This document shows positions 1 through 8,677 of a stretch of DNA of 64,000 nt, one piece after another. The position numbers and the translations under genes are program-made. The notes below the pieces were generated by a model, which was given only the letters and a program-made list of their open reading frames with translations, made no database searches and was not told where the DNA came from. The stretch covers positions 682,001-746,000 of the forward strand of contig CANNCO010000002.1 in NCBI GenBank assembly GCA_947503175.1, given 5' to 3'. The stretch is from an uncultured Paracoccaceae bacterium. GTDB taxonomy: Bacteria > Pseudomonadota > Alphaproteobacteria > Rhodobacterales > Rhodobacteraceae. Within the stretch, counting starts at the first letter, position 1, and each line of letters begins with the position of its first letter.

Positions 1-336
1 CACCGCGCCGGTGAAGTTGACATCGGCCATGGTCACGGCTTCGTCCATCTTCCATTCCGTCGCTTTCATCGGCCAGTAGAGGCCAGCGAGATAGACCATG
101 CCATCCAGTTGCCCGGCCGCCTTGGCCGCGGCCCGGACGCTCTCTGAATCGCCCACATCGACAGTGACGGCCTGCGCCGGGCCCGGCAGTTCGCTTACAA
201 GCTCGTCCAGCCGGTCCTGACTGCGGGCCGAGACGATGACCTCGGCCCCGGCCCGTGACATCTCATGCGCAAGCGCACGACCCAGCCCTTCCGACGCCCC
301 GACGAGCCAATAGCGTTTCCCCGAGAATCGCCTCAC
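1..336 (-). CDS. SDR-family oxidoreductase, truncated at left edge
   Basis: Short-chain dehydrogenase/reductase; only the first 112 codons lie in the window. The N-terminus shows a Rossmann beta strand followed by a glycine-rich nucleotide loop (GASEGLG, about residues 12-18), an alpha helix and the acidic patch typical of the family (VDVGDS). The active-site Tyr-Lys region lies beyond the edge. The start is GTG at 336, overlapping the stop of the DUF3833 gene by 4 bp (GTGA), so translation is probably coupled. It is the last visible gene of the flavoprotein operon divergent from rpoE. Substrate unknown; a role in lipid or fatty-acid modification is inferred only from the operon. NAD(P) use is expected from the family. 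Confidence 0.85.
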   Translation of the reverse strand, partial: MRRFSGKRYWLVGASEGLGRALAHEMSRAGAEVIVSARSQDRLDELVSELPGPAQAVTVDVGDSESVRAAAKAAGQLDGMVYLAGLYWPMKATEWKMDEAVTMADVNFTGAV

Positions 337-920
337 GCAGCCTTGCCTCGTGGGGCATCGGGCATGTTTTTGGGGCGCATTGTGGCGACGAGTTCAGCCA
401 CCTTGATCCCGTATTTGCGGAACTGGCTGCGATTCATGATCGTGCCGTTTTCCACGAGATACATCCAGTCGGTCGCGTCAAGAACATGCCCGCCAGATGC
501 TTCGGGCAGTTGGATGCGGTACTTGAGCTGAACGCCCGGCCCGGTCTGCTGACCCTGTCCGACGCCGATCACATCTGGGGCTTCGGCCTTGATCGACCCG
601 TCATTGCCCAGTGTCAGCCGCCATTCACGGTCCTGTGTGTTGCCACTGTCATAGTGGAACCGTTCGGTCATGACACCCACGTTCCCTTCCCACGTAGCAT
701 TCATATCCGCCACGAAACGCGACGACACGCGGCCTGTCGGACCATAGATCACGCCCTCGCAGAGGATCGGGCCGTTCAAGTGCTGGCGCAGGTCGAACGC
801 GGGCCCGGTGCCCTCGAAATCCTCTGGCTTCTGCGCCATGAAGGTCATGTAGCGCGTGCGAAGCACAGCCACTGCAAAAGCGATGAGAAGTCCAAGTCCG
901 ATGTAAAGAACGGCGTCCAT
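333..920 (-). CDS. DUF3833 family protein
   Basis: 195-residue protein recognised as DUF3833: one N-terminal membrane segment (about residues 3-20), then a soluble domain with repeated Trp/Tyr/Asp-rich strands resembling a lipocalin-like barrel. No catalytic motif is evident. A GGAG ribosome site lies just before the ATG. The start is one base after the stop of the MFS gene, and the end overlaps the SDR start by 4 bp. DUF3833 genes often travel with DUF1365 and flavin amine oxidase genes in RpoE/ChrR-associated clusters, which suggests a part in modifying or moving a membrane lipid; this is inference. The molecular function is unknown. Confidence 0.85.
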   Translation of the reverse strand: MDAVLYIGLGLLIAFAVAVLRTRYMTFMAQKPEDFEGTGPAFDLRQHLNGPILCEGVIYGPTGRVSSRFVADMNATWEGNVGVMTERFHYDSGNTQDREWRLTLGNDGSIKAEAPDVIGVGQGQQTGPGVQLKYRIQLPEASGGHVLDATDWMYLVENGTIMNRSQFRKYGIKVAELVATMRPKNMPDAPRGKAA

Positions 921-921
921 G

Positions 922-2151
922 TCAGGTCTCCGATATGGGCGTCGCAGCCAGAAGCGCGATCGCGATGAGTTTCAGCGCACAAGGGATAAGCGCATAGAGG
1001 ATCGTCAGGGTCATCAGCGCCTCGGCGCTGTTCGTCGGCCCGCTCTGGAAACCTGCGGCATCCAATAGGGGAAGTAGCGTGACGGCGGCAAAAGCCAGCG
1101 TGAATTTCGAAACAAATGACCAAAGCCCAAAGGCCTGCCCTGCATCAGGTGAGACAACGGCCATACGCCGGGCAAAGATCGCGGCAAGAAGAGTCAGGTC
1201 CGCGCCGAGGGCTGCACCCGAGGCAAGACAGATGATGGCGAAAGCCACAGTATCGCCTGCACCCAGTGTCGCCGCCCATCCGAAGGACAGGATTGCAAGG
1301 CCCATGCCGGCCAGAAGCGCGCGCTTTGCACCGAACCGCTGGGCCGCGCGGCTCCAGAGCGGGGCGGACAGTGCCGCAGACAGGAAGAACAGCAGCAAAA
1401 GCGGCCCCTCCCAACCAGGTGCTGCAAGTCGGCTTTCGACGAAGAACAGAAACAGGGTCGAGGTCACGGCTACCGGGGTTGCGTTGACCAAGGCGATCAA
1501 CAGAAGACGGCGCGCCTGGCCGTCGGCCAGAACCGGACGGAACCCGGGCGATGGTTCGCCCGAAACAGTCCTCCATTCCCGCCACATCGCTGCGATGCCG
1601 AGGATCGCGAGACCTGCGAACCCGGCAGCGAAGAGCGCGAAGGGCGACCCGGACTGTGCCGCAAGAACCGTGGGGGCGACGGCTGCGACGCAGACGCCCA
1701 GCAGGCCGCCCGTCTCGCGCCATGAGGCAAGACGCACATGGCCTTTGTCGCCAAGGTTTTCGGCGGTGCGCACACCTTGAGCATAGAAACAGATCGTCAG
1801 ATAGCTGAAAGCAGTGAAAAGGCCGGTCAGCGTCAGAGCGAACCACAGCAGGGGGGCGACCGGCGGTTCGATAGCAAAAAGTCCAATCATCGAGACTGCC
1901 ATAACCAGAGCGGCCAAAAGCACCGTGCCGCGCCGATATCTGCGCGCAAACTCCGACAGCCAGCCCAGCACCGGATCTTGCACGAAATCGAAAAGCCGCA
2001 GTATGAAAAGGACCGTGCCGAGAGCCGCAAGGCTGACCCCGTATTCGTCCACATAGAACTTCGGCGCATGGATGTAGATCGGCAGGCCCGCCGAAGCGAG
2101 CATGGCCGCAAACACCGCATAGCCCGGCAGGAAAGGACGCGTGTTGGTCAT
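922..2151 (-). CDS. MFS transporter, glycoside-pentoside-hexuronide-like
   Basis: 409-residue inner-membrane carrier with about 12 hydrophobic segments. The stretch RLFDFVQDPVLGWLSE near residue 55 matches the GPH/MFS_2 family signature, which in characterised members carries sugars or lysolipids with a cation. The cluster of Arg residues after it (RRYRRG) is the usual cytoplasmic loop. The ATG overlaps the stop of the DUF1365 gene by 4 bp (ATGA), so it is part of the same transcript. In this context, lipid- or stress-linked transport is more likely than sugar uptake, but the substrate cannot be read from the sequence. Confidence 0.85.
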   Translation of the reverse strand: MTNTRPFLPGYAVFAAMLASAGLPIYIHAPKFYVDEYGVSLAALGTVLFILRLFDFVQDPVLGWLSEFARRYRRGTVLLAALVMAVSMIGLFAIEPPVAPLLWFALTLTGLFTAFSYLTICFYAQGVRTAENLGDKGHVRLASWRETGGLLGVCVAAVAPTVLAAQSGSPFALFAAGFAGLAILGIAAMWREWRTVSGEPSPGFRPVLADGQARRLLLIALVNATPVAVTSTLFLFFVESRLAAPGWEGPLLLLFFLSAALSAPLWSRAAQRFGAKRALLAGMGLAILSFGWAATLGAGDTVAFAIICLASGAALGADLTLLAAIFARRMAVVSPDAGQAFGLWSFVSKFTLAFAAVTLLPLLDAAGFQSGPTNSAEALMTLTILYALIPCALKLIAIALLAATPISET

Positions 2152-2912
2152 CGCGAGACCTCGGACGCCGGAGGTTCGGGGCGTGGGTTATAGGTTGCCC
2201 CCTTCCACCACAGCTTCAGTGCCTGCCAGTGGATCAGACCTAGGACGCGGCGCGACCCGAACGGGCGGCGCAGGCAGGCCCCCAGAATACTGCGATTCGT
2301 CAGCGGCCGGCGGTGGCCGGTCAGTGTTGCCAGAAGCCCCGCATTCCCGGCCTGATAGTCGATCCAGATCCCGATCCTGTCGTCGCGGATATCGAAGCGG
2401 AACTGGTAGCCTCCTTCGACTTCCTGAAATGGCGAGACATGGAAGATCTTGCCCGCCGTCAGCACATCCTCGCGTGTAATGGGTTCAAGGTCGTCGCGGT
2501 GGCAGAGATAGGAATGGCGATCGCCGAACGTGTTCGACACTTCGGGAATGATGACGCGGATGGCACCGGCCCGATCTTCAATCAGCCAGAAGGACACCGG
2601 GTTGAACACATGACCCAGAACACGCGGCTGGGCGAGAAGCAGGATCCGTCCATCGGCCACATGATCGAGGTTGTGAGAGGCCAGCAGCTCGCGAACCCAA
2701 GCGGTGCCCCGGCCCTCGCCCGGCGCACCACCATGGTCAGTGTCGTGCAGCGAGGTCAGCGCGGCGCGGTTGCGCCCGAACAGGCGCGGAGTCGGTGCCT
2801 CTGCATCGGGTTCGAGCAGGACATAGTCCACGCCATAGCGAAAGGCGTTTTCGATCGCCCCGCGCCGACCATGAAAGGTCTCGCCCCGGATATGATCGAT
2901 CCGGGGTGTCAT
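2148..2912 (-). CDS. DUF1365 domain-containing protein
   Basis: 254 residues when started at the ATG that overlaps the stop of the flavin oxidoreductase (ATGA at 2909-2912). A longer reading frame upstream lies inside that gene and is not credible. The body is typical DUF1365: an N-terminal HIRGETFHGRR segment, the YVLLEPDA strand, and the VFNPVSFWLI and EVSNTFGDRHSYL blocks in the middle. DUF1365 proteins are nearly always coded beside a flavin amine-oxidase-like protein, often with a cyclopropane fatty acid synthase, and the pair is linked to fatty-acid modification. No catalytic residues are known to me. Function in this organism is inferred from context. Confidence 0.9.
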   Translation of the reverse strand: MTPRIDHIRGETFHGRRGAIENAFRYGVDYVLLEPDAEAPTPRLFGRNRAALTSLHDTDHGGAPGEGRGTAWVRELLASHNLDHVADGRILLLAQPRVLGHVFNPVSFWLIEDRAGAIRVIIPEVSNTFGDRHSYLCHRDDLEPITREDVLTAGKIFHVSPFQEVEGGYQFRFDIRDDRIGIWIDYQAGNAGLLATLTGHRRPLTNRSILGACLRRPFGSRRVLGLIHWQALKLWWKGATYNPRPEPPASEVSR

Positions 2913-4207
2913 TCGGCGGCAATCAAAGGTCTGATCTGTGCACGCATGGCCTCGGCCACATCGACGGCACTGGAGAGCCCGTCTTCGTGAAAGCCGTTCT
3001 TCATCCATGCACCGCAGAACCATGTCCGGTTATTGCCGTTGATCGCGCGCACCGTGTCCTGTGCCGCAAGTGCGGCGAGATCGTAGACCGGGTGTCTGAA
3101 AGTCGCCTGATCATAGATCAGCTCTTCCCGGATCGGGCGCGTTGCGTTCAGCGTAACGAAATGCGGATCGTCCATCGGAATGGGCTGAAGCGAGTTCATC
3201 CAGTATGTCAGACCGATCTGTTCACGACGGTCGTCCCTGCCCTCGGTATAGACCCAGGACGACCAGCACCGGCGGCGCCTGGGCATCATTGCGGGGTCGG
3301 CGTGCAGGATCGCCTCGTTCGGTTGATAGCGAATGGCGGACAAAGCGGTCCTCTCGACCCCTGTCACATCCGACAGCATGCGCAGCGTGTCGTCCGAATG
3401 GGTGGCAAAGACGACCTCGTCGAACCCTTCCCACTCCGCACCTTCGGCCATAACCTCGACGCCGACACCGGTGCGTCGAACAGCCGAAACCGGAGCCTTC
3501 ACGCGAATATCGACACCACGTGCCTCAAGGCTGGTTGCAAGCCTGCTGACATACTCAATCGATCCGCCCTGCACCGTGTACCATTGGTGCTGCTCCGAGT
3601 AGTTCAGAAGCGCGTGGTTCTCGAAGAACCGCACCATTGCGGCCGCCGGGAAATCGAGGATGCGAGAGGTCGGCGTCGACCAGATGGCGCCGGAAAACGG
3701 GGCAAGATAGTAATTGCGAAACCAGTCACCAAGCCCAAGCCTGTGGGTCAGGTCACCGATCGTCATGTCTGGGTCGGTGGCAACCTCACCCGCTTTCGCG
3801 TTGAATGTCAGGATGTCACGGATCATCCGCAGGTAAGATGGGCGCAGAAAGTTCCGCTTTTGCGCAAAGATCGCCTTGATATCGGCCAGTCCGTATTCGA
3901 TCCGCCCACCATCGATCGACGCACCGAAGCTCATGTTGCTCTTCGTGACGGGCACGTCGAGATCGGCGAATAGCTGTGCCAGATGCGGATAATTGGCGTA
4001 GTTGAAGACGATGAACCCCGTATCCACCGGCTGATCGCCACGCTTGCCTGCCATGATGGTACGGGCATGGCCGCCCAGCCGGCCTTCAGCCTCGAAAAGA
4101 ACGACGTGGTTGTCCGCTGCAAGGAAGTGCGCGGCCCCCAGACCCGAAATTCCGGATCCGATGATCGCGATACGCCGCGGCGCAGTCAGTCGTCGTTCAA
4201 ATGGCAT
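2909..4207 (-). CDS. FAD-dependent amine-oxidase-like oxidoreductase
   Basis: 432 residues. The N-terminus carries a classical dinucleotide-binding loop (GSGISGLG, residues 17-24) followed by the acidic residue that binds the FAD ribose (VVLFEAEGRLGGHA). The C-terminus has the FAD-closing segment WFCGAWMKNGFHEDGLSSA. The family includes amine oxidases and desaturase-like enzymes; partnership with DUF1365 suggests it acts on an acyl chain. It is the first gene of a five-gene minus-strand operon and diverges from rpoE. A GGAG ribosome site precedes the ATG, and a sigma-E-like promoter lies 33-61 bases upstream. In Rhodobacter sphaeroides the equivalent gene beside rpoE-chrR belongs to the singlet-oxygen regulon (from memory). 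Confidence 0.9.
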   Translation of the reverse strand: MPFERRLTAPRRIAIIGSGISGLGAAHFLAADNHVVLFEAEGRLGGHARTIMAGKRGDQPVDTGFIVFNYANYPHLAQLFADLDVPVTKSNMSFGASIDGGRIEYGLADIKAIFAQKRNFLRPSYLRMIRDILTFNAKAGEVATDPDMTIGDLTHRLGLGDWFRNYYLAPFSGAIWSTPTSRILDFPAAAMVRFFENHALLNYSEQHQWYTVQGGSIEYVSRLATSLEARGVDIRVKAPVSAVRRTGVGVEVMAEGAEWEGFDEVVFATHSDDTLRMLSDVTGVERTALSAIRYQPNEAILHADPAMMPRRRRCWSSWVYTEGRDDRREQIGLTYWMNSLQPIPMDDPHFVTLNATRPIREELIYDQATFRHPVYDLAALAAQDTVRAINGNNRTWFCGAWMKNGFHEDGLSSAVDVAEAMRAQIRPLIAAE

Positions 4208-4239
4208 TTATGTCTCCTGCCCTTTTTGCCTCGCCATAG

Positions 4240-4268
4240 TGGTACGCGCCCCGTGCAAAAACGGATTA
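4240..4268 (-). promoter_or_regulatory. Putative RpoE-type promoter for the flavin oxidoreductase operon
   Basis: Reading the minus strand, TAATCC (4268-4263) is followed after 17 bp by GTACCA (4245-4240), and the ATG is 33 bp further on. The opposite strand carries TGATCC-17-GTACAC in the rpoE direction, so both look like sites for the same extracytoplasmic sigma factor, whose known -35 in Rhodobacter is TGATC(C). The -35 here has one mismatch to that. Confidence 0.55.
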
Positions 4269-4291
4269 GCTAAACTTCCTGACGATTGGAT

Positions 4292-4320
4292 TGATCCAAC
4301 TTCACCCCACCTGCGTACAC
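4292..4320 (+). promoter_or_regulatory. Putative autoregulated RpoE promoter of rpoE-chrR
   Basis: TGATCC at 4292-4297, a 17-bp spacer, then GTACAC at 4315-4320. TGATCC is the established -35 of RpoE (ECF11) targets in Rhodobacter, including rpoE itself. The predicted transcript would start near 4327, giving a leader of about 107 bases before the ATG at 4434. Confidence 0.65.
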
Positions 4321-4433
4321 TTTGTATGTTGACCACTGGGTTGCCGACCGAAGAATTGGGTGCATCCGTTGCTGTGCCGCCTTATGTTGCGGAAAAGGCG
4401 CGGAAATCGCGCCGTTCGGTTGTTAGGAAAACG

Positions 4434-4979
4434 ATGGTCGCCGAAGCGCAGGAAAAGGACTGGGTCGCACAGATGCGGGCCATTCGGGACGAAAGAGATA
4501 GTGCGGCCTTTGCCGAGTTGTTTCGCCATTTCGCCCCTCGTGTGAAGGCTTTTTTGATGAGATCCGGAGCCAGCGAACCGCTGGCCGAGGAATGTACACA
4601 GGAGGCGATGGCCACGGTCTGGCGCAAGGCGCAACTGTTTGATCCGACGCGCGCAAGCGTCTCGACATGGATCTTTACGATTGCGCGGAACAGGCGGATC
4701 GACGTGATCCGCAAAGAGCGGCGGCCCGAACCGGAGGATCTGGCATGGGGGCCTGAAGCGGAGCCGGATCAGGAAGATGTACTGGCCCTGCAGCAGGAAA
4801 GCGAGAAATTGGCGGTTGCCCTGGCAACGCTGCCCGAGAAGCAAAGGAAACTGGTCGAGCAAGCCTATTTCGGGGATCTGACACATAGTCAAATCGCCGC
4901 AGAGACGGGGCTTCCCCTGGGCACGATCAAATCAAGGATCAGATTGGCGCTAGAGAGATTGCGCCACGCGATGAGTTAA
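4434..4979 (+). CDS. rpoE: ECF sigma factor RpoE (ECF11, ChrR-controlled)
   Basis: 181-residue extracytoplasmic-function sigma factor. Sigma region 2 spans about residues 25-95 (FAELFRHFAPRVKAFL, then STWIFTIARNRRIDVIRKER), and region 4 spans about 125-178 with the helix-turn-helix THSQIAAETGLPLGTIKSRI. The start at 4434 has a good site (AGGAAA six bases upstream) and gives the normal family length; an in-frame ATG at 4326 would coincide with the predicted transcription start. The chrR gene follows directly, so the pair forms a sigma/anti-sigma operon. In Rhodobacter sphaeroides RpoE answers singlet oxygen. Its promoter is expected to be self-activated. Confidence 0.93.
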   Translation: MVAEAQEKDWVAQMRAIRDERDSAAFAELFRHFAPRVKAFLMRSGASEPLAEECTQEAMATVWRKAQLFDPTRASVSTWIFTIARNRRIDVIRKERRPEPEDLAWGPEAEPDQEDVLALQQESEKLAVALATLPEKQRKLVEQAYFGDLTHSQIAAETGLPLGTIKSRIRLALERLRHAMS

Positions 4980-4991
4980 ATGGACGTTAAG

Positions 4992-5642
4992 ATGAGCAAT
5001 ATAAGACATCACCTGACGGACGACCTGCTGATGGCATATTCAGCGGGGACCCTGCCGGAAGCATTTTCGTTGGTAATCGCGACGCATGTTTCGATGTGCG
5101 ACGAATGCCGGATAATGCTGGACAGTTTTGATGCTGTCGGCGGCGCCGTGCTGGAAGACTGTGATATGGCGGTTTTGTCGGATGACAGTTTCGCGGCGAC
5201 AATGGCTTTGATCGCGGAGCAGGATGGCGTGGTCGATTCTCCACGTCTGACACCCAAGGGTGCCGTATTGCCGGAACCGCTTCGTGACTACGTGCAGGGC
5301 GGGCTTGATTCGGTCAAATGGCGTCATGTCGGTGGTGGCGTGCGTCAGGCGGTCCTGCAAAGATCGAAATCCGGAAGCGTCCGGCTGCTGCGTATTCCGG
5401 CGGGAGCCAAGATGCCCGATCACGGCCATCGTGGTATGGAAATGACGCTGGTTCTGAAGGGCGCTTTCAGCGACGAGTGTGATCGTTTTGCCCGTGGCGA
5501 TGTGGAAATAGCGGATGAAGACCTGCACCACACACCGATTGCTGAAGAGGGCGAAGAATGCATCTGTCTTGCGGCGACGGACGCACCACTTCGGTTCAAC
5601 GCTTTCATCCCGCGGATCGCGCAGCCGTTCCTGCGGATTTAA
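4992..5642 (+). CDS. chrR: Anti-sigma factor ChrR (zinc anti-sigma plus cupin)
   Basis: 216 residues from the ATG at 4992. This start aligns with the Rhodobacter protein (M-x-I-R-H-H); an ATG at 4980, four codons earlier and abutting the rpoE stop, is also possible. The N-terminal zinc anti-sigma domain shows His7, His32, Cys36 and Cys39, the ligand set needed to hold RpoE. The C-terminal cupin has HGHRGMEM and HHTP, consistent with the second metal site that senses singlet oxygen or organic peroxide. It should bind RpoE in the cytoplasm and release it on stress. The stop is 3 bp from the convergent rmuC stop, leaving no room for a separate terminator. Confidence 0.93.
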   Translation: MSNIRHHLTDDLLMAYSAGTLPEAFSLVIATHVSMCDECRIMLDSFDAVGGAVLEDCDMAVLSDDSFAATMALIAEQDGVVDSPRLTPKGAVLPEPLRDYVQGGLDSVKWRHVGGGVRQAVLQRSKSGSVRLLRIPAGAKMPDHGHRGMEMTLVLKGAFSDECDRFARGDVEIADEDLHHTPIAEEGEECICLAATDAPLRFNAFIPRIAQPFLRI

Positions 5643-5645
5643 CGC

Positions 5646-6815
5646 CTATTCGCCGGGCTTGAGCGGCACGACACGCGGCTCTGGCTCGGCCTCCAACTCC
5701 TCGAAATCGAAATTGTCCAGACGCGCGGCCCTTTTGCCCGCGCGTTCCGCGGCTGTGTTGAGACCTTCAAGGTCTCCCCGGACCTGACCGAAATGGGTGT
5801 TCAGCTTGTCCACCCGTTCAACGACGATTTCGACATCCCGGTGCAGTTGGCGGAGCGTCTTGCGGATGGCCCCCGCCTGCTCGCGCATCCGCGCGTCCTT
5901 CAGGATCGCCCGCATCGTGTTGAGCGTTGCCATGCAGGTGGTGGGTGACACGATCCAGACGCGCGCTGCAAACCCTTCGCGCACAACCTCGGGGAGGTTC
6001 GCGTGCAGTTCGGCATAAACTGCCTCGGATGGCAGGAACATAAGCGCCCCGTCCGCTGTCTCGCCTTCGATGATGTAGCGTTCCGAGATCGCCTTGATAT
6101 GCGCCCTGACGGCGGCGCGAAGCGCGCGCTGCGCCTCTTCCACTGCCCGGGGTGTCTCGGCCGCGCGCAGTGCCTCATAGGCTTCCAGCGGGAATTTACT
6201 GTCGATGACAATCGGACCCGGCGGGTTCGGAAGGTGGATCAGGCAGTCGGCGCGACGGCCGTTGGAAAGCGTTGCCTGCAAGGCATAACTGTCGCTTGGA
6301 AGGGCCTTTGAGACGATGTCGTTCAGCTGTATTTCCCCGAACGCCCCACGGGTCTGTTTGTTCGACAGGATGTCCTGAAGGCTCAGGACGTTGCCCGACA
6401 GCTTTTCGATGTTCTCCTGCGCCTTGTCGATTGTCTGCAGCCGCTGCTGCAACTCGCCCAGTGATTTCGCCGTCCGCGTGGCTGACCCCTGAAGGTTTTC
6501 GTTCACACGGGCCGACACCTCGGCAAGCCGCGCCTCCATCAGCTTTAGAAGGTTCGCCTGCGACGCGATCTGTGCCTCGGATACGCTGGAGAGGCCGCCC
6601 GACAGCCGTTCCTGACCATCCGACAGGCCCTGAACGCGCTGACCGAGTGACTCCAGATGTTGGGCCAGCGGCACGACCATGCGCGCCGAACGACCGGCGC
6701 GGGCGGCAATCGTGAAAAGAAGAGCAAGGACCAGAACGGTGACCAGAACCGCCGCCAACACGCCGATGGTCAGGGGATCCGACAAATCCAGCGTATAGTC
6801 GCCAATGGTGATCAT
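5646..6815 (-). CDS. rmuC: DNA recombination protein RmuC
   Basis: 389 residues from the ATG that overlaps the mutL stop (ATGA, 6812-6815). One N-terminal membrane anchor (about residues 15-40) is followed by a long coiled coil rich in Gln/Glu/Leu, then the PD-(D/E)XK-like core with the hallmark [14 protein letters not shown] and, later, [11 protein letters not shown]. RmuC limits inversion at short inverted repeats and is a presumed nuclease. It is co-transcribed with mutL, so both DNA-maintenance proteins are made together. The C-terminus is acidic and Pro-rich. A longer upstream frame lies within mutL and is rejected. Confidence 0.93.
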   Translation of the reverse strand: MITIGDYTLDLSDPLTIGVLAAVLVTVLVLALLFTIAARAGRSARMVVPLAQHLESLGQRVQGLSDGQERLSGGLSSVSEAQIASQANLLKLMEARLAEVSARVNENLQGSATRTAKSLGELQQRLQTIDKAQENIEKLSGNVLSLQDILSNKQTRGAFGEIQLNDIVSKALPSDSYALQATLSNGRRADCLIHLPNPPGPIVIDSKFPLEAYEALRAAETPRAVEEAQRALRAAVRAHIKAISERYIIEGETADGALMFLPSEAVYAELHANLPEVVREGFAARVWIVSPTTCMATLNTMRAILKDARMREQAGAIRKTLRQLHRDVEIVVERVDKLNTHFGQVRGDLEGLNTAAERAGKRAARLDNFDFEELEAEPEPRVVPLKPGE

Positions 6816-8632
6816 GTGCGTCCGAACAGCCGTTCGATATCTGCGAGTTTCAGTTCGATATAGGTGGGGCGGCCATGGTTGCACTGGCCGGAATGGGGCG
6901 TCGCCTCCATCTCGCGCAGAAGGGCGTTCATTTCGTCGGGTCCCATGCGCCGACCCGACCGGACAGAGCCGTGGCAAGCAACGCGCGACAGGATCGCATC
7001 GACCCGCGCGGTCAGGGACAGGATGTCATCGCCCGCGCCCAGTTCGTCAAGAATGTCCATGATCAACGCCCGCGCATCGACCGGGCCCAGAAGCGCGGGT
7101 GTGGCCCGCACTGCGATGGCACCCGGTCCGAACGGTTCGATCTCCAGTCCGAGGCGCGCGAGCGCGTCTGTTTCGTCCAGAAGGCGGCTGGCCTGTGACT
7201 GATCCATCTCGACGATCTCGGGCACAAGCAGAGCCTGCGCCGCAACGCCCTTGTCCCGCGCTTGCGTTTTCAGCTTCTCATAGACGAGGCGCTCATGCGC
7301 CGCGTGCTGATCCACCAGCACCATCCCGTCCGCCGTCTGGGCCACGATGTAGTTCCGGTGAAGCTGTGCCTGGGCCGCGCCCAAGGGTGCATCGCCGGGG
7401 ACCGCTGCAGCTTCGGGTTCTGGGACAGGCGCGGCAGAGAATGTTTCGCCGGCTTCGAACAGATGAGTCACAACTGGGGTCGACGCCGTGTAGGACCGGT
7501 CCATCTGATAGACGCGCGGGGTTTCCGTCGGCTCGGCCCGGAACGCACCAAGAGCCGCACCTGCGACGGTCGTCGAGGCGCGGTGTCCGGCTTCGGCCAG
7601 CGCATGCCGCAGGCCCGAGACGATCAACCCACGCGCAGAGCCCGGATCACGGAACCGCACTTCGGATTTGGCGGGATGGACATTCACATCCACCAGATGC
7701 GGATCGCAATCGATGAACAGCACCGCCGCCGGATGGCGATCGCGCGACAGGAAATCGATGTAAGCCGCCCGAAGCGCGCCGATCAGAAGCTTGTCCCGGA
7801 CAGGCCGTCCGTTCACGAACAGGAACTGCGCCACGGCCGAGCCGCGGGAATAGGTGGGCAGCGCCGCAAAGCCTGTCAGTCGCAAGCCTTCGCGGGTGGC
7901 ATCGATGGGCAGGGCGTTTTCCGCAAACTCACGTCCGAGGATCGCGGCGAGCCGCCGCTCCAGCGCCGAAAACAGATCGCCGGATTCCGCCCCAACCCGG
8001 AACGTGACCCGCCCTTCGCCTCCGCCCGTCACATCCCGCAAGGTGAACGCGACAGATGGCTCTGCCATGGCCAAACGTTTCACGACATCCGTTATCGCCT
8101 GACCCTCGGCACGATCCGTGCGCAGGAATTTCAGACGCGCCGGTGTGGCAAAGAACAGATCACGAAGTTCGACAGTTGTGCCGCGCTGTGCCGCTGCCGG
8201 GCGGACCGGGCCGTGGCGCCCGCCTTCGACCGCGATTTCGGAGGCGTCGCCCCCGTCCATGCGCGATGTCAGGGTCAGACGTCCGACGGCCGCCAGCGAC
8301 GCAAGTGCCTCGCCCCGAAATCCGAAAGTGTGGATGTTCAGAAGGTCCGAGCCATCGATTTTCGATGTGGCGTGCCGCGCCAGCGCCAGCGGCAGCTCGG
8401 CGGCAGAAATTCCACAGCCGTCATCGGTCACGCGGATCAGCCGACGGCCGCCATCGGCGACATCCACCGTGACCCGCGTGGCGCCGGCATCGATCGCGTT
8501 TTCAACGAGCTCTTTCACGGCACTGGCCGGTCGCTCGACGACTTCGCCAGCCGCGATACGGTTCACCGCCGCTTCGTCCAACTGACGAATTACAGGTGTT
8601 GCTGCGCTTATATTGGGGTCAGTGGCGGCCAT
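6812..8632 (-). CDS. mutL: DNA mismatch repair protein MutL
   Basis: 606 residues. The N-terminal GHKL ATPase has the conserved Glu/Asn block ([13 protein letters not shown], about residues 38-50) and the DDGCGI loop, followed by the FRGEALASL lid. The C-terminal dimerisation domain contains [12 protein letters not shown] near residue 440, matching the DQHA(x)2E(x)4E metal site of MutL proteins with intrinsic nicking activity. Such species do not need MutH. Near the end, the SVRSGRRM and GQCNHGRPT segments complete the endonuclease site. The gene heads the mutL-rmuC pair and lies 45 bp after the M16 gene stop on the same strand. Confidence 0.97.
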   Translation of the reverse strand: MAATDPNISAATPVIRQLDEAAVNRIAAGEVVERPASAVKELVENAIDAGATRVTVDVADGGRRLIRVTDDGCGISAAELPLALARHATSKIDGSDLLNIHTFGFRGEALASLAAVGRLTLTSRMDGGDASEIAVEGGRHGPVRPAAAQRGTTVELRDLFFATPARLKFLRTDRAEGQAITDVVKRLAMAEPSVAFTLRDVTGGGEGRVTFRVGAESGDLFSALERRLAAILGREFAENALPIDATREGLRLTGFAALPTYSRGSAVAQFLFVNGRPVRDKLLIGALRAAYIDFLSRDRHPAAVLFIDCDPHLVDVNVHPAKSEVRFRDPGSARGLIVSGLRHALAEAGHRASTTVAGAALGAFRAEPTETPRVYQMDRSYTASTPVVTHLFEAGETFSAAPVPEPEAAAVPGDAPLGAAQAQLHRNYIVAQTADGMVLVDQHAAHERLVYEKLKTQARDKGVAAQALLVPEIVEMDQSQASRLLDETDALARLGLEIEPFGPGAIAVRATPALLGPVDARALIMDILDELGAGDDILSLTARVDAILSRVACHGSVRSGRRMGPDEMNALLREMEATPHSGQCNHGRPTYIELKLADIERLFGRT

Positions 8633-8677
8633 GCCACAACTTCTAGCATGGCCGCGCGCGATTCGCCATTCGGCTTG

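Noticed and set aside
2795-3973. Long plus-strand open frame opposite the flavin oxidoreductase gene
   Set aside because: Composition and lack of motifs point to an antisense shadow; the minus-strand gene has a complete FAD-binding pattern.
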